Below the pieces are notes generated by a model. The model saw only the letters and a list, made by a program, of their open reading frames with translations. It did no database searches and was not told the DNA's origin. Source: Gillisella terrae (GTDB lineage Bacteria > Pseudomonadota > Alphaproteobacteria > Rhizobiales > Rhizobiaceae). From it: a stretch of DNA of 64,000 nucleotides. The translations under genes and the position numbers were made by a program. The stretch lies in contig NZ_SSOA01000002.1 in NCBI RefSeq assembly GCF_004801395.1, forward strand, positions 620,001-684,000. Direction: 5' to 3'. Below are positions 35,791 to 44,524 of the stretch, one piece after another (position 1 is the stretch's first letter; each line of letters opens with the position of its first letter).

Positions 35791-35878
35791 GCGCTATATG
35801 TGTGCACAAAGGATGCTGTAATGCTTTTGATCTGCGGCACCATTCTTTCAATCGCCTCCGATTTAAGGAATGATGCAG
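35791..35878 (+). repeat. Degenerate RIME-like element, copy 7 (order A-B)
   Basis: Half of module A remains (TGTGCACAAAGGATGCTGTA), followed by a diverged module B (35832-35878, CTGCGGCACC to GGAATGATGCAG). It ends nine bases before an unused ATG (35887) of the hydrolase frame and 50 bp before the chosen start at 35929. Confidence 0.7.
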
Positions 35879-35928
35879 TAAGCCTTATGTCTAAGGCGAT
35901 CCTATTCGGGGACAAGGAGCAACACGGG

Positions 35929-36813
35929 ATGCCAGAACGTGCAAAAATGGAATACCGCGACCACCGCATACCGGCAAAGGATGGCATCAAGATTTTTGCG
36001 CGTGACTTTGCTTCGCATCTTGGCGGCATCCCAATTGTCTGCCTGCCGGGCCTGACGCGCAACCATCGCGACTTTACCCAATTGGCTGAAATGATCACCC
36101 AGAGCGATGCGCCAAGGCGCGTTATCTGCATCGATTTGCGTGGGAGGGGTGGCTCTGACCGTGATCCCGACCCGAGCCATTATAATCTCATGACCGAAAT
36201 GGAAGATGTGGTCACAGTTCTTGCTGCGCTTGGTGTCGCCAAAGCCGATTTCATTGGCACATCACGCGGCGGGCTTCTTCTCCATTTTCTCGCGTGTTTG
36301 CATCCCGATCTGATTGGCAAAGTGGTGCTGAACGATGTTGGACCCGTGCTGGAAAAGCAGGGCCTGATGCGCATAAAAGATTACTTGAGTGGAAACACCA
36401 GCCCCGAATGCTGGGAGGACGTACCGACGCATCTCAAAGCCGTGCATGGTGCGAGTTTTCCAAATCTATCCCCGCAAGAGTGGGAAGCCATGGCTGTTGC
36501 ACTTTACCGCGACGACAACGGAAAGCCAGTCGCCGATTTTGATCCCGCAATTGCGGCGCAGATCGCAGGCATCGATTTCGACAAGCCGATCCCCGACCTA
36601 TGGTCCCAATTTGACGCGCTTTGCCAGTTCCCCCTTCTCATTGTGAAAGGTGAGCTTTCAGAGCTTCTGTCACAGCAATGTTGTGACATGATGATGGCCA
36701 AGAACCCTTTGGCAAGGCAAGTGACAGCACCGCAGCAAGGTCACGCCCCCCTGCTCCACATTGCGCCCCTCGCACAAGCCATCATGGATTTCTTGAACCA
36801 AGATCCGGTGTGA
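35929..36813 (+). CDS. Alpha/beta hydrolase
   Basis: A 294-residue alpha/beta-hydrolase-fold protein. The nucleophile is Ser112 in the GTSRGG elbow; the oxyanion region is PGLTRNHRDF, the conserved DLRGRGGSDRD follows the third strand, and the catalytic His lies in QQGHAPLL near residue 275. The substrate is unknown; esterase or lactonase activity is plausible. The ATG at 35929 has AAGGAG nine bases upstream. Upstream in-frame ATGs fall within or beside a RIME-like element and are less likely. Confidence 0.85.
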   Translation: MPERAKMEYRDHRIPAKDGIKIFARDFASHLGGIPIVCLPGLTRNHRDFTQLAEMITQSDAPRRVICIDLRGRGGSDRDPDPSHYNLMTEMEDVVTVLAALGVAKADFIGTSRGGLLLHFLACLHPDLIGKVVLNDVGPVLEKQGLMRIKDYLSGNTSPECWEDVPTHLKAVHGASFPNLSPQEWEAMAVALYRDDNGKPVADFDPAIAAQIAGIDFDKPIPDLWSQFDALCQFPLLIVKGELSELLSQQCCDMMMAKNPLARQVTAPQQGHAPLLHIAPLAQAIMDFLNQDPV

Positions 36814-37233
36814 ATAGGAAAATGACCGCTGCATCTTGCGACGGTTACAGTCAAAATTCACGCCTCATCTGACGCGTGACGGTGCTGGCACTGACCAATC
36901 CTCAACTGCGCATTCATCAAGGATCGCTGCGGGCGGAGCAATTGTTGCATCAACAGGGCAATAAGGGCAAAGAGCGCTGAGGCAAATATTAGCACCAGCG
37001 ATGCGTTGAGCAAACGGTATTCAAAGCACCATATTTCGTTCTGGCACTGGCTGCATAATTCCTTAAATCGGAACGACCCAAGGAATTATGCTGCCGATTA
37101 AAAGCGTTACAGCATCCTTTATGCGCCATATATGGCACATAAAGGATGCTGTAACGTCGACATTGCACAGTTGCGCTCAACAGTGTGATCAGACGGGGCA
37201 CGATACATGCGCATCCCCTCTATTATCTCCAAA
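36814..37233. other. Convergent gap with RIME-like element
   Basis: Between the hydrolase and porin stops nothing gene-like is seen. The stretch holds one RIME-like element (37051-37152), and the porin terminator begins at its right end. Confidence 0.55.
37051..37152 (-). repeat. RIME-like element, copy 8 (order B-A)
   Basis: Module B (37051-37092) has symmetric CCTT/AAGG arms. Module A (37109-37152) is the symmetric long-arm form: ACAGCATCCTTTATGCGCC and GGCACATAAAGGATGCTGT, a stem of 22 positions with one mismatch. This arm type on both sides occurs only here. Confidence 0.88.
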
Positions 37234-37262
37234 CAAAAAAGCCCCCGGAATAAACCGGAGGC
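37234..37262 (-). terminator. Intrinsic terminator of the first porin gene
   Basis: On the minus strand, AGCCTCCGG and CCGGGGGCT form a nine-position stem with one G-T or mismatched step, followed by TTTTTT. It lies 29 bp after the porin stop. Confidence 0.85.
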
Positions 37263-37290
37263 TAATTTTATAAATTAAGAGAATAATCTC

Positions 37291-38325
37291 TTAGAACGTG
37301 CGCTGAAGACGAACGAAGCCAGTCCATACGTCCTTGTTGCCGCTCCAGTCCTTGTCCTGATACTGTGCAGAAACCTTGGCAGCAAGACCAGAAGCGATCT
37401 TGTAGTCAACAGTCACGCCACCGCGGGTGATGTCGCCATTCTTGAGGTTTGCATCTGTACCAGACCAGTACTGAATACCAGGTGTCAGGCTCAACTTATC
37501 GGTAACCTTCACTGCATACTGACCAGCAACAGTCCACTTAGCCAAGTCGTAGTAAGCGTTTACGCCGCTTGTGTAGATACCGGCGATACCGAATTCGCCT
37601 GGACCAACTTCAGCTGTTGCGAGCAAACGAACAGAACCTTCCTGTGCAGCAGCGTCATAAGAGCCGAGCAGGTTAGCGTTGATAACGCCGAAGGTACCGC
37701 CAACCTGAGCTTCAAAGCCCACATTGTTGTCACGGTTGTAGCTCAGGGCGGTTGTACGCGAATACAAGCCGCTCAGCTCGTCAACCGAAGCGTAAGCGAA
37801 GAAATTGTCAGTCTTGTACTTGTAAGCAATCGAGTTCAGACGGTTAGAACCGATATCGTCGGTTTCACCAGACAGGTCGCTATCCCATGGATTGTAGAAC
37901 GAACCGATCATGAAGCCACCAGCTGTGATGAAAGCTTCGTCGAGTTCGAGCGAGTTGGTGTCAGACGCTGTGGTGTGGAGATCTGTGGTGTTGCCACCCT
38001 GCCATGCACGGACAGTGATGGTCGAACCAATCGTGCCGATTTCAGAATCGTTCTTGGCGTCGAATGTTACAAGACCACGTGTCTTTGCGTTCCAGTTACG
38101 ACCACCGTCAACCGAGCTGTAGTCTACTTCGGCACGAACATAACCGCTGATCTTCAAGCAGGTTTCAGTGCCGGGAATGTAAAAATAGCCTGTGCCGAAA
38201 GCGTCGCAAACGCGAACATATTCAGCTGGTTCAGGAGCAGCCGCGACGATTGCGTCAGCAGCTTGAGCACCGGAAACAGCTGCGAGAGCCGCTGCGGAGC
38301 CGAGGAGGATGCCCTTAATGTTCAT
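37291..38325 (-). CDS. Outer-membrane porin, Rhizobiales (Omp2-like) family, copy 1
   Basis: A 344-residue outer-membrane porin. A signal peptide (MNIKGILLGSAAALAAVSGA, cleavage after AQA) is followed by the conserved VRVCDAFGTGYFYIPGTETC segment with two Cys, amphipathic beta strands, and a C-terminal phenylalanine (VRLQRTF) that serves as the outer-membrane assembly signal. It should form a trimeric general-diffusion pore. It is paralogous to the next gene: the first 100 residues are nearly identical, and the extracellular loops differ. CTGGAGA lies before the ATG. It has its own terminator. Confidence 0.94.
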   Translation of the reverse strand: MNIKGILLGSAAALAAVSGAQAADAIVAAAPEPAEYVRVCDAFGTGYFYIPGTETCLKISGYVRAEVDYSSVDGGRNWNAKTRGLVTFDAKNDSEIGTIGSTITVRAWQGGNTTDLHTTASDTNSLELDEAFITAGGFMIGSFYNPWDSDLSGETDDIGSNRLNSIAYKYKTDNFFAYASVDELSGLYSRTTALSYNRDNNVGFEAQVGGTFGVINANLLGSYDAAAQEGSVRLLATAEVGPGEFGIAGIYTSGVNAYYDLAKWTVAGQYAVKVTDKLSLTPGIQYWSGTDANLKNGDITRGGVTVDYKIASGLAAKVSAQYQDKDWSGNKDVWTGFVRLQRTF

Positions 38326-38423
38326 AGAAATCTCCAGTTTTATTTTTTTGATAGACGAGACTGCACTTCCCTACTTCATGCGAGACGTCCCCCCCGGTAC
38401 AAATGCATGAAGCGTATTAACAG

Positions 38424-38455
38424 TTAAAAGCCCCGCGATTAAATCGCGAGGCTCT
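38424..38455 (-). terminator. Intrinsic terminator of the second porin gene
   Basis: On the minus strand, GAGCCTCGCGATT and AATCGCGGGGCTTTT form a strong hairpin with a short T-run, 16 bp after the stop. Each porin therefore has its own terminator rather than one operon end. Confidence 0.85.
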
Positions 38456-38470
38456 TATTAGGCATAAGGA

Positions 38471-39541
38471 TTAGAACGAACGCTGCAAGCGAACGAAACC
38501 AGTCCAAACGTCAGAAGCGCCAGTAGCTGTCTTGTCCTGGTACTGAGCAGAAACCTTCGTGGTCAAGCCAGAAGCGATCTTGTAGTCAACAGTCAAGCCA
38601 GCGCGAGTGATGTCACGGCCACCGAAGTTGCCACGAGCGTCAACCTGCGTGTCAGCGAAGTACTGAATGCCAGGAGTCAAAGTCAGCTTGTCGGTGATCT
38701 TTGCTGCGTATTCAGCTGCAACGCTCCACTTGCTTGCGTCGTAGTAAGCGTTTACGCCGCTTGCATATACACCAGCGATAGAGAATGTGCCTGGGCCAGC
38801 AACAACAGAAGCGATACCGCGAACAGCACCTTCCTGAGCTACGAAGTCATAACCGCCGAGCAAGGTAACAGTTGCAGGACCGAAGCTTGCGCCAACCTGG
38901 CCTTCGATACCAACGCTGTTGTCACGGTTGTAGCTCTTCACGAATGCACTTGTGTTAGAAACGCTGGAGTCTGTGCCGCTGAAGCCGTTCAGTTCGTCAA
39001 CAGCGATACCTGCGAAGAAGGTGTCAGACTTGTAGTTGTAAGCGATCGAGTTCAGACGGTTCGAACCGAGAGCATCGGTTTCGCCAGACAGACCGGTATC
39101 CCAGTAGTTGTAGAACGAACCAACCATGAAGCCGCCGGCAGTGATGAAGGCTTCGTCGAGTTCAACAGAGTTGGTGTCGTTTGCAGCGTTGTTCAGGCCA
39201 GTGGTAGAACCACCCTGCCAAGCGCGAACTGTGATTGTGGAACCGATCGTGCCGATTTCAGAATCGTTCTTTGCATTGAAGGTTACCAGACCGCGTGTCT
39301 TGGCGTTCCAGTTACGGCCACCGTCGCGCGAGCTGTAGTCTACCTGTGCACGAACGTAACCGCTGATCTTCAAGCAGGTTTCGGTACCAGGAATGTAGAA
39401 GTAACCGGTGCCGAAAGCGTCGCAAACGCGAACGTATTCAGCTGGCTCAGGAGCAGCTGCAACGATAGCGTCGGCAGCCTGTGCGCCCGATACTGCTGCA
39501 AGAGCTGCAGCGGAGCCAAGAAGAATGGCCTTGATGTTCAT
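38471..39541 (-). CDS. Outer-membrane porin, Rhizobiales (Omp2-like) family, copy 2
   Basis: A 356-residue porin and tandem paralogue of the gene at 37291. The signal peptide, the VRVCDAFGTGYFYIPGTETC block and the C-terminal VRLQRSF are shared. Differences concentrate in predicted loops, for example the GFSGTDSSVSNTSAFVKSYN segment near residue 190, which is longer here. CTGGAGG precedes the ATG. The 834-bp upstream region is free of genes, which leaves room for regulation. Confidence 0.94.
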   Translation of the reverse strand: MNIKAILLGSAAALAAVSGAQAADAIVAAAPEPAEYVRVCDAFGTGYFYIPGTETCLKISGYVRAQVDYSSRDGGRNWNAKTRGLVTFNAKNDSEIGTIGSTITVRAWQGGSTTGLNNAANDTNSVELDEAFITAGGFMVGSFYNYWDTGLSGETDALGSNRLNSIAYNYKSDTFFAGIAVDELNGFSGTDSSVSNTSAFVKSYNRDNSVGIEGQVGASFGPATVTLLGGYDFVAQEGAVRGIASVVAGPGTFSIAGVYASGVNAYYDASKWSVAAEYAAKITDKLTLTPGIQYFADTQVDARGNFGGRDITRAGLTVDYKIASGLTTKVSAQYQDKTATGASDVWTGFVRLQRSF

Positions 39542-40375
39542 AATGACCTCCAGTCAAGTTTCATAAGGGTCTGGGTTATATTGGCTGAAGGACAGCTTAC
39601 ACCGCCCCATCCCCGTTAAGTCTGAAGACGGACGATCCACCGCCGTGCTTCTGATGCTCAAAATACAAAACGCTGCCGCCCATGCAATCACCAAACAGCA
39701 TTGCGGGGCATTTACGATCCACCTTCACAGTGCGCTGTGGCTGAAAAGTCACAAACCCCTCCTCCACCATGGTCTTTTATTTACTTTTCATTAAGGAAAT
39801 CTTTGAAAAACAAGCAGGAATAAGGATCTGGCCGTTTTCCACACCCGGCGACTGAAGGGGGAAATGTATCAAAGCAGGGCGATTCTGGAGCGCTCAAACC
39901 CGCAGCTTGCCCCTTTGCCCCACCAGATTCGCCATTATGTTGACGACCAGCAGGTCAGCCTTTGAACAAATGAAGCGGGTCACGATACGCTTTTACACAA
40001 GCGCAGCCCGATTCTGCGGACTCTGATTCTGTGAGAATCGGCGCATATTCGACTCATATCAGAGGGGATCGATTCCCTATCAACGAATTCCGCTTGATGA
40101 GAGTCACGCCGCGGACTCACACATATGCAAGTTCGTTCAATGATGGCGCGAATAGCGCCAATCCATTTCAGAAGATTCATCACTCTATATATAGATGCGT
40201 ATGGCGGATGGCATTCGACTAGGAGAAACGCCTGCGCGACAGGCCCACTCCGCGCATTTTTGCAGCCAAATCCAGAAGACCAAAGACGACGAAAAGTGGA
40301 AATCCACTTTTTATGACAGGAAATTATATAAAAGCGCTTGCAATCGAATCGATGAACACATAATCAGACCGCACC
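39542..40375. other. 834-bp non-coding region between porin and tRNA-Ser
   Basis: No gene is convincing. It should hold the porin promoter and, to the right, the tRNA promoter. Visible structure: a perfect hairpin GATTCT-GTG-AGAATC (40025-40039), several GACTC motifs in both orientations between 40019 and 40120, GGGATCGATTCCC (40066-40078), and a terminator-like AAAAGTGGA/TCCACTTTT hairpin (40292-40311). The last is consistent with a small RNA ending there. Confidence 0.45.
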
Positions 40376-40465
40376 GGAGAGGTGGCCGAGTGGTCGAAGG
40401 CGCTCCCCTGCTAAGGGAGTATACCAGAGATGGTATCGAGGGTTCGAATCCCTTCTTCTCCGCCA
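40376..40465 (+). tRNA. tRNA-Ser (anticodon GCT)
   Basis: A 90-base class II tRNA with an encoded CCA end. Acceptor arms GGAGAGG and CTTCTCC pair (one G-U); the D-arm is GGCCGAGTGGTCGAAGGC; the anticodon stem CTCCC/GGGAG holds the loop CTGCTAA with anticodon GCT. A long variable arm (TATACCAGAGATGGTAT) and the TTCGAAT T-loop follow. The long variable arm and GCT anticodon identify serine AGC/AGT. Confidence 0.97.
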
Positions 40466-40550
40466 TTGTTTCTCAGTTTTCCTGCAACAATTGGCGTTAT
40501 AAGCGCACCGCATTCATCGCTGCGCTCGTAAGAAAAAGTTTAACCTCACC

Positions 40551-41783
40551 TTATGATATAAGCTGTTTAAGATCGCTCTGGGCGTCTCGCACCATGGCCT
40601 TTTCGGGCGTCCTGCCCAATTCCAAAAGCTTTTTGCCGGTGACATAGGCCCGCGCATCATTGATGGCATCGACGGCGATGAATGTTTCATTCCGATAATA
40701 CCAGATGGAAAGGCTTCCCTCGCGCAGGCCGGGGCGCAGCACGGTGTCATCGTAACCAAGGTTCAGACCGGCGATTTGCAGCTTCAAATCATATTGATCT
40801 GACCAGAACCAGGGCTTGGGCTGGTAGGGTTGATTGCCGCCGGCGAGAATTGCCGCCACCGCCTCGGCCTGATCAACCGCATTTTGCACTGATTCGAGCC
40901 TGATCTCCGCATCTTGCCACGGCTGCAACGCACAATCACCAACTGCAAATATATCGGGATCGGAGGTTCTGGCGAACTGATCCACCAAAATGCCATTGCG
41001 CACAGCAAGGCCCGCGCGCGCTGCCAGTCCATCATTGGGCGACACACCAATGCCGACAATCACCATATCTACATCAAAACGGCTGCCATCCGACAATTCA
41101 GCGGCAACAACCCGACCGTTATCACCCATCAACCGCGACAATCCCATGCCTTCGCGAATCACCACGCCATAACCGGTGTGAACGGCACGAATAAAGTCTG
41201 CTGTTTCTTTTGCAGCGACTCGCGCCAGAATGCGGTCAGCCATTTCGATCAAGGTCACCTCGAGGCCAAGGTGGCGGGCAACAGCTGCGGCCTCAAGTCC
41301 GACATATCCACCGCCGACGATCAAAAGGCGGCGACCGGGCTTCATTTCAGCGCTCAGGCGGTCCGCGTCATCCTTGTTGCGTACCGTGAAAACACCGGCG
41401 AGATTCCCACCAATATCCTGTGGTAAATGGCGCGGTGTTGCGCCGGTTGCCAAAACCAGCTGATCATAGGCCAGCGTCGATCCATTTTGCAAAACAAGCT
41501 GTTTTGCTTCACGGTCGATTTCTTCCACCCAGGTCGATAAGCGCAACTGGACGTTATTGTCATGATACCATTGCTCCGGACGCAGGAGCAGTCGGTCAAA
41601 ACTCATCTCGCCCAGCAGATATTTTTTGGATAATGGCGGACGTTGGTAAGGGACGTGTGGTTCCAGCCCGACAATGGTAATCGGGCGGCTGTCTTTAAGA
41701 CTGCGCAGCTTTGACGCTGTTGAGAAGGCGGCCTGCCCCGCACCCACGATCACCAAACCCTGCACCAAACCTGCCTCCAACAT
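40551..41783 (-). CDS. FAD-dependent ferredoxin/rubredoxin reductase-like oxidoreductase
   Basis: A 410-residue flavoprotein. The FAD motif is VIVGAGQAAFSTASKLR near the N-terminus, the NAD(P)H motif is LIVGGGYVGLEAAAVA near residue 150, and the second FAD segment is SDPDIFAVGDCA near 275. It has the length and C-terminal domain of putidaredoxin- and rubredoxin-reductase-type enzymes that pass electrons from NADH to a small iron-sulfur protein. No ferredoxin or P450 gene lies beside it, so its partner is unknown. The ATG at 41783 is used rather than a TTG two codons upstream. Confidence 0.88.
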   Translation of the reverse strand: MLEAGLVQGLVIVGAGQAAFSTASKLRSLKDSRPITIVGLEPHVPYQRPPLSKKYLLGEMSFDRLLLRPEQWYHDNNVQLRLSTWVEEIDREAKQLVLQNGSTLAYDQLVLATGATPRHLPQDIGGNLAGVFTVRNKDDADRLSAEMKPGRRLLIVGGGYVGLEAAAVARHLGLEVTLIEMADRILARVAAKETADFIRAVHTGYGVVIREGMGLSRLMGDNGRVVAAELSDGSRFDVDMVIVGIGVSPNDGLAARAGLAVRNGILVDQFARTSDPDIFAVGDCALQPWQDAEIRLESVQNAVDQAEAVAAILAGGNQPYQPKPWFWSDQYDLKLQIAGLNLGYDDTVLRPGLREGSLSIWYYRNETFIAVDAINDARAYVTGKKLLELGRTPEKAMVRDAQSDLKQLIS

Positions 41784-42022
41784 GACCAAACACTTCGCCG
41801 TCTTGATTATCCCATAACCTGCAAGAACCCAACTCTTTTGAAAAGCTATGGCACTTTCTTAAGAACCGACAAAAGACAAGAGATGTTTCGCCCAATGGTA
41901 CGGGAAGCAGTACCGCCGGTGGTCGTGTATGAAGACAGCGCAATTTTACGTCACAATGGAACAATCCATTAGGAAAAATACGCTAAAATGCATCCATTAA
42001 AGACAAAGAGAGGACGGGTGTC

Positions 42023-42376
42023 ATGCCAGTGCAGAACATTCCCGACACACGAAAAGGCCTGCCAGAAGAGAAAGTTTATCGAAAGTTCACGATAGACCGT
42101 CCTGGCAAAATTATATTTGTGGGCCACCATCTCAGCACCAAAACCACGGTGCGTTGTCTTGTGCGTAAAATTTCGTTGCATGGTGCCGAGTTGGAAGTCA
42201 GCCGCTATCTTCCTGTTCCCAAGAATTTTTTTCTTGAGATTCTGGGGATTCGTGATGAAATCGGTTGCACGCTGATCAGACGTGAACAGGAAACTGCCGT
42301 GGTTGGATTTAACATGCTGATCGACCCGGAATTTTTACACCATGTTGTGAAGTTGTCCTTCGAATTTGGTCATTGA
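42023..42376 (+). CDS. PilZ-like domain protein 1
   Basis: A 117-residue single-domain protein resembling PilZ (c-di-GMP effector) domains: YRKFTIDRPGKIIF, KISLHGAELEVSRYLP and FFLEILGIRDEIGCTLIRRE. The usual [D/N]xSxxG motif is KISLHG here, with Lys at the first position, so nucleotide binding may be weakened or lost. It is followed 225 bp later by a second PilZ gene on the same strand. Confidence 0.75.
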   Translation: MPVQNIPDTRKGLPEEKVYRKFTIDRPGKIIFVGHHLSTKTTVRCLVRKISLHGAELEVSRYLPVPKNFFLEILGIRDEIGCTLIRREQETAVVGFNMLIDPEFLHHVVKLSFEFGH

Positions 42377-42601
42377 GAATCCGACTCTGAATATGCAATA
42401 GCTACGCCGCTGGCAGACGATTGAATGCCGCCATCAAAAGCCTCAATCATGTCGATTGTTATGAATAAATACTACTTTAAATTTTAAAATCTGGCGCAGA
42501 AAAACAGATTCTTTACAACTTTAGCCGATATATTGAGCAACAGGAAAGTTATCAGCAGCAAAGTCGCAAAGCGTGAACGCGCCTGAGCACGAGGAGTTGT
42601 A

Positions 42602-43009
42602 ATGGAGTCTGGAAATCATCTACGTGGCGTTACATCGGAGATGTACGAACGCCGTTGGGATCGCTTTCAGGTCAAGCGTCCAGCGCGCATTATGGCCGTG
42701 CGTTCGGGCTTGAGTGGAACCGTGTCACGGAGTGCAACGGTGCTGGATATTTCACGGGGCGGTGCCGGGATAGAAATTGACGGCACCATGGGCCTTGGCT
42801 CCCATTACTATCTTGAAATTTTAGGTCTAGGCACGCGCATTGGCTGTGCAGAGGCATTTCGCAAGGGCAATCGGGCGGGCGTCAAATTCATTTTGCCCAT
42901 CTCGGAAACGCTGTTGCAGCGTGTGGTGCGTGCCGATTTCATGATGGGCAACAATCTCGATGATGTTGGCAAATCCGTGCTGCCGGGAATGGGTCGCCTG
43001 GCCCGTTGA
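42602..43009 (+). CDS. PilZ domain protein 2
   Basis: A 135-residue single-domain PilZ protein. The Arg-rich lead RRWDRFQVKRPARI and the motif DISRGGAGIEIDG match the c-di-GMP-binding RxxxR and [D/N]xSxxG pattern. YYLEILGLGTRIGCAEAFRKGN parallels the first PilZ protein. It could act as a c-di-GMP-responsive adaptor for motility or exopolysaccharide; no target gene is adjacent. GAGGAG precedes the ATG at 42602. Confidence 0.82.
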   Translation: MESGNHLRGVTSEMYERRWDRFQVKRPARIMAVRSGLSGTVSRSATVLDISRGGAGIEIDGTMGLGSHYYLEILGLGTRIGCAEAFRKGNRAGVKFILPISETLLQRVVRADFMMGNNLDDVGKSVLPGMGRLAR

Positions 43010-43312
43010 GGTGCGCTTTATTTATGATAGCACAGTCCATGACGGCAAGCGCTCTTCATTGATATAAGGATGCCAATCTCCAGCGCATGACAGCGCCGGA
43101 CATGACCATGCTATCCAGACTCTATTTATCCAAATGTTGCCATCACGTTTTCAAACTTGCCGCACAATGCTGTAGGTGTGTTGATCACGACACTTTTGAC
43201 AGTTGTTTTTGCGCCGAATCGCATCCAAAAAGCAATTGCTGGCCCGATTGATTGCCGGAGCCACACACTGCATTTGTTCTCTATCCGAAAATTCGGCTCA
43301 GGAAGTGTTTGA
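43010..43312. other. 303-bp gap upstream of the HisC-like gene
   Basis: No gene or repeat is seen. TTGACA occurs at 43196-43201 about 110 bp before the gene, but no good matching -10 element was found. Confidence 0.3.
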
Positions 43313-44425
43313 ATGTCTATGTTTTCACGGTTCACGCCGCTCATCAGCCGCCTGCCATCCACTGTACCTTTCGTTGGCCCTGAAGCGATTGAGCGTGGCC
43401 GTGGTGCCGTTGTGGCTGCTCGCATTGGTGCCAACGAAAGCGGATTTGGCCCTTCCCCGCGCGCGCTGCAAGCGCTGAGAGACGCGGCAACAGACATTTG
43501 GAAATATGCCGATCCGGAAAATTTTGATCTCAAAGCAGCACTTGCCACCCATTATCATCTCAAAGCCGAGAATTTCGCCATCGGCGAAGGGGTCGACGAT
43601 CTCTTGGGACTGGTGGTAAGAATGGTTGTTGAGCAGGATACGCCAGTCGTGACTTCGCTTGGCGGCTATCCGACCTTCAATTTCCATGTCACTGGTTTTG
43701 GCGGAAAGCTGATCACGACGCCCTATGTCGATGATCATGAGGATCTGGACGGTTTGCTGGCCTGCGTGATGCGTGAAAACGCACCCTTGGTATATTTGGC
43801 AAATCCAGATAACCCCATGGGCAGTTGGCACGACGCCGATGCCGTTGTGGCTTTTGCCAAGGCCTTGCCGCCCACATGCCTGCTGGTGCTGGACGAAGCC
43901 TATAGTGAAACGGCACCGAAAAGCGCTATTTCGGCCATCGACGCTTTGATTGATCTGCCAAACGTTTTGCGCATGCGCACATTCTCCAAAGCCTACGGGC
44001 TAGCGGGTGCGCGGATTGGCTACGCCATTGGTGCGCCTGCGAACACGGCCACTTTTGATCGCATCCGCAATCATTTTGGCATGGTGCGCACCTCGGTGGC
44101 CGCAGCCTGTGCCGCGCTTGCCGATCAGGCTTATCTTCAGGATGTGCTTGAACAAATTGCCGGTGCCAAAGCACGGATTGCCCAGATTGCCCATGAAAAT
44201 GGCTTGAAGCCCCTGCCATCAGCCACCAATTTCGTCGCCATCGATTGCGGACGCGATGCGCTGTATGCCCGCGCCATTGTCGATGGGTTGATGGAGCACG
44301 GTGTATTTATTCGCATGCCAGGCGTGGCACCTCTGAACCGATGCATCCGCGTCAGTGCTGGCGTGAAAGCCGATCTCGACCTGCTTGAAAAGGCGCTCCC
44401 TGTGGTCCTCCAGAACATCGAATAA
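43313..44425 (+). CDS. HisC-like PLP-dependent aminotransferase
   Basis: A 370-residue fold-type I aminotransferase of the histidinol-phosphate aminotransferase family. The PLP-binding Lys226 lies in TFSKAYGLAGARIGY, with Asn166 (ANPDNPMG), Asp194 and Tyr197 (VLDEAYSE) as cofactor contacts. Rhizobia usually carry more than one such gene; those away from the his operon often act on aromatic amino acids or phosphonates. No his genes lie nearby, so the physiological substrate is open. CAGGAAG precedes the ATG. A strong intrinsic terminator follows at 44429. Confidence 0.87.
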   Translation: MSMFSRFTPLISRLPSTVPFVGPEAIERGRGAVVAARIGANESGFGPSPRALQALRDAATDIWKYADPENFDLKAALATHYHLKAENFAIGEGVDDLLGLVVRMVVEQDTPVVTSLGGYPTFNFHVTGFGGKLITTPYVDDHEDLDGLLACVMRENAPLVYLANPDNPMGSWHDADAVVAFAKALPPTCLLVLDEAYSETAPKSAISAIDALIDLPNVLRMRTFSKAYGLAGARIGYAIGAPANTATFDRIRNHFGMVRTSVAAACAALADQAYLQDVLEQIAGAKARIAQIAHENGLKPLPSATNFVAIDCGRDALYARAIVDGLMEHGVFIRMPGVAPLNRCIRVSAGVKADLDLLEKALPVVLQNIE

Positions 44426-44428
44426 AAG

Positions 44429-44467
44429 AAAACCGCGCCAGCCTTGTTTCTGCTGGTCGCGGTTTTA
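44429..44467 (+). terminator. Intrinsic terminator after the HisC-like gene
   Basis: AAAACCGCG with CCAGC pairs with GCTGG and CGCGGTTTT around a nine-base loop. It can terminate in both directions, serving also the convergent Sel1-like gene. Confidence 0.85.
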
Positions 44468-44524
44468 ATCTTTTTGATATGCTGTTTTTTGGGAAATGGT
44501 CGTCTTATGGATGATCGCGGTGGA

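Noticed and set aside
39542-40465. Integration (att) site at the tRNA-Ser gene
   Set aside because: No integrase, direct repeat of the tRNA 3' end or foreign-looking gene is found on either side.
40195-40647. 150-codon plus-strand ORF covering the tRNA-Ser gene
   Set aside because: It runs straight through a perfect tRNA and has no ribosome-binding site; chance open frame.
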